Assembly (NCBI GenBank): GCA_023105745.1
Contig: JALGQZ010000013.1
Coordinates: 19,505,105 to 19,569,104, forward strand
Length of the DNA stretch: 64,000 nucleotides
From: Austropuccinia psidii
Lineage: Eukaryota; Basidiomycota; Pucciniomycetes; Pucciniales; Sphaerophragmiaceae
Reading direction: 5' to 3'
The position numbers were made by a program, and so were the translations under genes. Position 1 is the first letter of the stretch, and every line of letters starts with the position of its first letter. The notes beneath the pieces were generated by a model, which did no database searches, was not told the DNA's origin, and saw only the letters and a list, made by a program, of their open reading frames with translations. Shown here one piece after another: positions 57,266 through 64,000 of the stretch.

Positions 57266-57514
57266 ATTTTATGATTAAAAAGGCTTAAAATACTATTTTT
57301 ACGTCAAAAAACTTAGTATTGGCCAAATCTTTGGCTTTCTGAAGAGTATTACTCATTTCCAAGTTGACTAATTCAGCAGAAATTGGCTCTGGTTGAATAT
57401 TCTTAGTCACAATAATAGTACTATTATGATCAGAATTAACAGCACTGGCAGGAATAATGCTGGTTACTGTGGAGGCTGTTTCAATGTTTCCTTCTCTTAC
57501 CACGTTTTCAGACA
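56604..57514 (-). pseudogene. Element D spliced accessory ORF (one frameshift)
   Basis: Predicted exons: 57,514-57,353 and 57,251-56,604. Leader splice: ..ATTATAA|GTAAGG (donor 57,589) to ..AATTTTAG|TGTCTG (57,515), 75 nt, which creates ATG TCT GAA. Intron 57,352-57,252 (101 nt, GTAATA..ACTAG) keeps phase 1, as in B and C. The first exon is 162 nt (159 in C). The second has IYKASHSAYNN..MNSYL near 56,973, then a 1-nt indel, then FLG..T..LTGCHPL, KGKGKA and the helix VFQIARTMMELQKKEEARL. The same order as in C, with clearly more identity than the overlapping Gag frame. Alternative donors for the second intron exist. Confidence 0.55.
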
Positions 57515-57718
57515 CTAAAATTAATGAAAAAACCAATTAATTAAGTAAAAAAGAACATTTCCAAGAAGAAATGAAAATATAAGCCTTACTTATAATATGA
57601 AAAAAAATTACTTTTTATGGATTTTTTGATTATGAGTATTTTTTATATGTTTTCAAATTTTTCAATATAAGAAAAAAGATTAAGAAAGAGTCAAAAAAAT
57701 ATGTCACAGGTAGAATAT

Positions 57719-57734
57719 CACGGCTGGGCCCCCA
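57719..57734 (-). promoter_or_regulatory. Element D primer-binding site
   Basis: Minus strand TGGGGGCCCAGCCGTG, two bases from the LTR. Matches C and B at most positions. Confidence 0.65.
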
Positions 57735-57736
57735 AA

Positions 57737-59538
57737 TGTAAGGTGTGGATATGAAACTTTGATTAAAAATCAAGTACTTTTCCTGTCCTCAAAATTTGTA
57801 TAAGGTAAAAATCAATTAAAAATAGTAAGAAATATTATTTTGAAGAGAAAACAAGCCAATTTTATTGTTTATAACTTTATTAGTATAAAACAATAATATT
57901 ATAAAGATTTATTGTTTTACCAACAATAAAAATGTATCCAAAAAATACTCTACAAGAGATATTTTAAGATTCAATTGGAATGAATAGAGCAATGAACTGC
58001 AAGCAATTAATTAAAGAAAATAGTCTTTAAAGAGAATATTAAAGAGAAAACATGCCCAAAAGTGACCAGAGTGAATTTGGAAACAAAGTGACAAAGTTTA
58101 CAGTGATGAAAGATGCTTTAATTCTCTTTTGCGGTGGTTCAGGGGTAAAAAGGATTATAAGAGTTACGCACAATGATTATAATGATTTTTTCATGTGGGT
58201 AAAAGGTTTAAAATGATTTAAAAAAGGTGGTTGAAATCTTTTATTGATTGGTTTAACAGTGTTCAAACTAATTATAACAGGAAAAGATTCTAACATGAAG
58301 AGAAAAGTGGGGCAAAGAAGACATTATTTTATAGCCATCAATTTTCTTACTCCAAAAGTAATATTACTCTTTTCAGTCGTGAAAAACAGTCTGACAACAG
58401 AAAAGCCAATTATGGCATCATTGAACCCCGGTTTGGACCAAAAAAGGGCTGGTTTAAGCCATTTTTAGCCATTTTAGACCCTCAAATCAGCCATTACTAT
58501 AGCAATACCTGTCCTAGACCCTTAAAAACACGTAAGAATGTTTGTAAGAGACTTAGAAACCAGTTAAAACTGTTTTTACTATGATTGTTTTATCATAAGG
58601 GTAGTTTTAACCTCTTGGCAACAGCTAAAACTACCCCAGTTGGTATCAAAACCTCATCATCAATTGAGTACACAGACCCTGTAACTCAATTCCAGGCCAA
58701 AAGTGATGAACTTTTGCATGAATTTTGACACCACACGCCTGTCAGCAAGGACTTTGGGGGTTTAGCTCCCCCTTAGAGCTGGAGTTCCTTTCCCCCCCCC
58801 CCAAATTTAATCTTTCCAATTTATTTTTCCTTGAATTCCTCATCATGTATTACACTTACAATTTACATATGGAATTCAATTGAGTTGTACAGTTCAATAC
58901 AGTAATAATTGATACCTCATATGTAAATCAAATTTTACTTATGTAATACATGCGCACACTTTGACATCTCAATTGAATTCAATTGAAGATACTTTAATTC
59001 CTCATAACTTCTAAAATATACACAACACCTCAATTTTAACACAAATTTTGGTGATTAACACTACATGTGATGTGAATTAAATTAAAGTTTTGAGGATTTT
59101 CAATTTTCATACAGAAAATACTAAAAACTTAATTTAAGCTTATTTAGAGTTGAGTTACAAAATTTTCACTCAGAGGTGACCCCACCTGATTTTTTATGAG
59201 GAATCAAATGGTGAAATAATCTTTATATGTTTATTTATAGGATAAAAAGTTATAATAATTTTTATTCAACTTTTTTCCAAATTTATTCATTTATTTACAA
59301 TTTTGTTAAAAATTCATTTTTACTTAATTTTTTCAAGTATAAATGTAATTTTACAATTTCAAAATTTAATGTAATTTGATTTTTAAATTGTAATTAAATT
59401 TTTCATTGTGAATATAATTTTATATTTATATTTCGATTTTCATTTTAATAATATAAATAAATTTATTTCATTTATATTTATATGTTAATTTTGTATTTGT
59501 GGTCTTTTGGGTATATGAAATTATCTCTAAGGCTCACA
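57737..59538 (-). repeat. Element D 5' LTR
   Basis: 1,802 bp, from TGTAAGGTGTGGATATGAAAC to ..CTAAGGCTCACA. The ends match the C-family LTR but the middle differs strongly, so it is a separate subfamily. Contains a run of 11 C at 58,792-58,802. Confidence 0.85.
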
Positions 59539-61325
59539 TGTTCATATTATATACAGTAAATATAGTCTTCTTACTCATCCCAAAATGTAATCATGAAAAG
59601 GATCAAAATCCCTCCAAAGAAATACATTTTTCAACCACTTCCACTTTGGTCCTTTGGTTAACATTGCAATGTCCCACTCAATTTCAAAGTCTTAAACAAC
59701 TTTGTTTGACAATCTATTAGTTCACTATTGCCAGAGCCTATTGGAAAATTAGGACCAAAATATAAAGCCAAAACACACTATTCACATTTCTCAACATTCA
59801 TCTAAAGGTATTTTCAGCTATGGACCACCCTCAGTTTATTCATGCTGGACAGGAGAGAGAATGAATCACCTGGTGGCCCTGGAAAATAAAAATGAAAATG
59901 CAGGTGAGAGTTTTTTTGTTTTTATTTAACGTATTATTAATACATATCAACCTTGATGAAAAATTCCAGCACATCTTGATGTGTCAATCTTCCAAAAATT
60001 GCTTCAAAAATAATCTTAAGAGAGATTGTGGATGTAATAGGTGAAAATCTACCCAAATGCAAAGACTTCAAATCATAATCAGAATTTTCAGATTTTATCT
60101 TGATACTGTATGGAAAAAATACAAAAGTATAACCAAAATCAGATTCAATTCAATCAAAAATGCTCAATATTTTGAAAAGCTTCCTTGAAAAATCTTCAGG
60201 AAATTCTTTCCCTGAATTTGGTTCTTGTGACAGACCTTCTGTGCAGCTATAAAGTTTAAGGGGAATACCATTCCCCTGGAATAATCCCACCTTGGGAACT
60301 CTCAGATCACATTTATGCAAGAAGATGGTAGTCCCTCATTATAATTTGCAATTTTTGAGGATATAATTTGGGAGGAAGTTTCAAAAACATATTTCTGATT
60401 GATAAGAATACTGACTTCGGTCCCACATTTCAATAAGCCTGAAGATCCTCATAAAGAATCTCCTTAATTGAATTCAAGAGTATTTTTGACTAAATCTGAA
60501 AGATTAATTTTGATAACTCAATAAAATATTCAAGGTCATTTTGCAAGCTGCAAGAGCTCATCAAAAACTTTGGATTCAGATAATGAAGAGCTCTTTTATG
60601 TGGCCATAAATCAAGTTGTAAATATCAAATTATGAGTTATACTAACAGATGTTTTTTTTCCAAATACAGGAAAATATTCCTTTATAAGATGCATTTAATT
60701 TGACCTCATAACTGTCAAAGAAACTGACCCTTTATAATCATTTCAATGATGATGTCAAAATTTATTGTTCTATCAAGTTATGCTCTTGTATGTTATAAGG
60801 GAATTGTATTTAAATGATGCATATCTCAAGATAAAATCAAAAATATTATTCATGAAGGATATCTTACTGTCTCACATCATTACATTTCCTGCAATTAAGA
60901 TTATTTGCCATATTGAAATGGTATATCCCATAATAATTAGTTCAACCAAAGTCATTGCAAAAACCACAACTTAATTAAGACTGAAAAATGCAATATTGGA
61001 AAGCTCATATTAGTATTCATTTCTAAATTTAAATGACATAATCTGCATTAATCAACCCTTGAAGTTTTTTAAAAAATATTCAGCACATCAGTGGGACATA
61101 TTTTATTCAAATATCAAAGCCTACTTGTGATATTACAAACTCTTATGAAGAAAAAACTTGAATTGACAAGGGGAAATTATCAAATTATGAGTAGTTATAT
61201 ATAAATAGCCATTTTGAATGAAGAATTTATACTACCTATCAATATTTTTCCAGTTATTCATGTAAAATCTCAATAGAAAACAGTACAATTAAAACTTGAA
61301 GATGTTGCCTTTTGATATTAACAAA
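59539..61325. other. No gene recognised
   Basis: About 1.8 kb of AT-rich DNA; short ORFs only (for example 60,765-60,974 plus), without motif. Confidence 0.4.
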
Positions 61326-61330
61326 GAGTC

Positions 61331-63251
61331 TGTGAGCCTTGAGGTATATTTTACATACCCAAATAGGCCACAATTATCTTAAAAAGAAATTTCGAATTAT
61401 GCACAACTCATAAGTCATGAATATATTCAAAATTCATCATTTTTGATTTTAGAAAAGATGAATAACTTTTTATTGAGTAAGTAAATCCATGGATTTAAGG
61501 CCAAATTTGAATTCTACACAAACATTCACCTAGGGTAGCTCCATAGAGTGAATAAGCTCAAATTAACTCTTTCAGGTGGTAAAATGGAAAATACTTCAAT
61601 ACCACATCATCAATACCACATGAAAGGTCTGTGAAAATTTGTGTTTTTCTTGATTTCACACCGAAATAATGGGAATGTGAGAAACCCCATGTTACATATA
61701 CACTAAGAATAGTGTTATGCATGTTTTGAGCACTTAATATCATGGTATTCCTACATGGACTTTTGGTACACCCATAGTGGATATCTCACTTGAAGCTTAA
61801 ATTCCTATTTTGACGTGAAAAATAGGCAAAGGGGACAAAAGACATCAAAGAGAGCCAGGGTACCCAACTTCTGAGGCCTCAGAGGCGTGGATAGCTCCAG
61901 AGCATGGATCCATGGCTCATCTTGGCCTAATTGGTAAACTAAAACTCTTTGGGAACTTGGTTACCAAGTTACAACTACTGTAAAACACCAGAAAATAGCA
62001 AATAACCTGCTATTTTGACGTGCCAAGGAGGTAATGAGCTACTTACACTCCTGTAACCATGTCAATTACTAATGACTTTCCATGGATAAACCCCAAAAGA
62101 GTAATTAAAACCCTTTTGGGACCCATATTCATTGATTTACCTCATAGCAACCAGCAAAACACTGCTATTTGCAATTCTGCGTAGAAATAAGGTAAAAACT
62201 TCAAAAATTCATTAAAAATACAATTCTTAATGAATCCTTCTGAAACTTTCAGGACTAAAGGAGAACTGTATTATCTATGGTAGAACCAAAAAGAATTACA
62301 GTTTTACTAGTAAAATTAAAAGTTTTACTTACAGTCCATTTTTTGTTATTCTACGTGAAACACTGAATCTTCAAAAATTCACAGTAATTACAACCTGTGA
62401 TGAAATTGGCAATAACATTGATAACTGTGAGAAATCAATGATTATTTTAGAATAAAAGAAGATTTACAAGTGTTACTCCTTTTATTCTTAACCATATTGG
62501 GGTTGGTAGTCACGTAAAAGCATCAATTAAGTAATTATGATAATCTTACATGACAACTGATGATGCAATCAATAATCCAAAAAGGTTTATTGTTTTCTCA
62601 CTCACTGGTTTTTCAGTTTGCTCCATGGTACGCCTCTGTGAGCTGTTGTTGACTTAAAAGAGGCCTCCTCTTGCTGTTTTTTCCAAGAATCATCTTATCA
62701 ATTTATTAAATCATTATTACCAACAAGTAAGTATTAGTTACAGCTATTCTTAAGTGTTTTAAATCTTTCAGAATCAATCAGAAAGACGTGAAATCAAAGA
62801 ATCCAACTATATATTGTTGTAATACTGTTATAAATCCTTTTGATCCCTTAAATCCACAATTCCACGTCAAATTTCTCTACTCTTATCTATCAATAAGTTC
62901 TTTGGAGTATTAGTGAGTCATTTATCTTTAATTCTTAAAGTTTTTCTCTAGTAATAGTTTTCTTCAAGAATTACCTTTATAATTATTCTTGTAAAAGATA
63001 ATTATATATTAAAATAATTTTATTATTTTAATAAAAGAAGTTTTTATTATTAAATTCTTCTTGTAATTGATTCTTGTAGACAATTACTGCTCACTGTTAT
63101 AATCACTAGTAGTGTATAACACGTGAAAGAAATAATCTCATAATTATTTAATTGTGGTTATAATAATTTTTATTATTATATTTCATAAGAACAGACATAG
63201 TACTGTTGATTAATAGTAATATTATCATCAGCTTCATAGTCACATCTTACA
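61331..63251 (+). mobile_element. Full-length solo LTR of the element-C family, opposite orientation
   Basis: 1,921 bp, from TGTGAGCCTTGAGG to ..CACATCTTACA, the reverse complement of the C LTR over its whole length, including the segment deleted in the C 3' LTR. Flanked by the exact duplication GAGTC (61,326-61,330 and 63,252-63,256). Few differences from 41,569-43,487, so the insertion is recent. Confidence 0.95.
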
Positions 63252-63256
63252 GAGTC

Positions 63257-64000
63257 TTTGCAATCAACAAAAATGTAAAGAAAAAAGCTTAATAAAGTCA
63301 ATGAGTACAGAACTTTTTATAACAGTGAAGGATCCAAACTTTAAAATCTTATATCAACATTATGGAGATTCTGTAAAGTGAATTTTAATTCACATTCTTA
63401 AAAACTCTCAGTTCATTTAACAAGTATTAATTACCAACATTTCCAAATAAACTTATTTGAGTTATTATGTGGGAATTAAGATTAATAATTGAAGAATATA
63501 TATCCTGGATTGGTAGTTTCTCAAAGTAATGCTGTTTGATAGCTGATTATGATGAATTATTAAGATCAATAACAAAACAATTATACATTGAGTACATTTT
63601 TACCTGGACTATGTATGGAGGAATCAAATGATAGAAATATTGAGATATAAGGCCAAGAATATCATTGCTATATTACTAAAGGATAAGATAAGTTATTATT
63701 TAATCTGATTTTGTGACCCTTCAAATACCCTGCTTTGAGATTCAAAAATAGAGATTATTATATTCTACCCCTAGTTTGGAAAAATGAATATCAAGAATAT
63801 GTATATTCCTTTATTAGGCTTATTACTTCAAATTTATCACTACTGAAATAATGTATCCCATTCTGTAACAGAATTTGATTCAATTTTTTGGAATCAAAAT
63901 AAAAAGTAATATTATGAGTGAAATGTCTATTAAATGGGAAAAAAACATAAATTTTCATATTCTTGAGAAATATTCCTGCATTTTGAAGAGGGGGGGTACA
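63257..64000. other. No gene recognised
   Basis: AT-rich flank behind the solo LTR; nothing beyond short ORFs. Confidence 0.4.

Larger units (their letters stand above)
51730..59538 (-). mobile_element. Element D: C-related Ty3/gypsy element truncated at its 3' end
   Basis: Has a 5' LTR (57,737-59,538), primer-binding site, accessory ORF, gag and most of pol on the minus strand. Homology to C ends at about 51,735, inside the part that joins the integrase core to the chromodomain. The chromodomain, polypurine tract and 3' LTR are missing. It is related to C throughout but clearly a different subfamily. It has multiple stops and frameshifts. Confidence 0.9.

Overview
ORGANISM. The window is eukaryotic, AT-rich and dominated by Ty3/gypsy chromovirus-type LTR retrotransposons. 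Short introns (54-101 nt) with GT..TAC/CTAAY..AG signals are visible, and there are no rRNA or tRNA genes and no bacterial-style operons. The polyproteins and the antisense zinc-cluster ORF look to me like the abundant families of the myrtle rust Austropuccinia psidii, so I infer a rust fungus (Pucciniales) with a very large repeat-rich genome. That attribution rests on recollection; no search was run. No intact host gene is visible.

LAYOUT. 1-6,045: a long imperfect inverted repeat (arms about 1-540 and 5,515-6,045) whose interior holds a small 466-bp terminal-inverted-repeat element (830-1295). 6,246-9,961: two truncated LTR relics. 13,060-13,880: a decayed minus-strand gene. 14,348-44,538: a three-level nest of minus-strand LTR elements. 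Element A (old, broken) received element B in its upstream LTR (TSD GCTGG). B received element C in its own upstream LTR (TSD CTAGT). A 464-bp TRIM-like mini element (TSD ACACC) sits inside the B integrase. 44,544-46,644: a decayed minus-strand gene with one clear intron. 47,616-47,910: a cluster of hairpins. 49,673-51,413: a plus-strand gene relic split by a solo B-family LTR (TSD ATGGA). 51,730-59,538: element D, a C-related element truncated at its 3' end. 61,331-63,251: a full-length C-family solo LTR in the opposite orientation (TSD GAGTC).

HOW THE PARTS WORK TOGETHER. A, B, C and D encode Gag, aspartic protease, reverse transcriptase, RNase H and integrase; a C-terminal chromodomain is visible in A, B and C. 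B, C and D share a primer-binding site (TGGGG.CC.GGCCGTG type). The most interesting shared feature is a spliced accessory ORF ahead of and overlapping gag. A leader exon ending in A is joined to an exon starting TG, which creates the start codon (clear in B and D). A second short intron then removes the Gag AUG, which lies 14-20 nt upstream of that intron's 3' splice site, and the reading frame enters a different frame that overlaps the Gag N-terminus. Unspliced RNA could therefore give Gag-Pol and spliced RNA the accessory protein. In element A, a plus-strand ORF with a Zn2Cys6-like cysteine pattern lies antisense between pol and the 3' LTR.

AGE. C is the youngest and nearly intact: its LTRs are almost identical apart from a deletion of about 133 bp, and its gag-pol frame carries a single stop. 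B has several breaks. A is heavily degraded. D lacks its 3' end.
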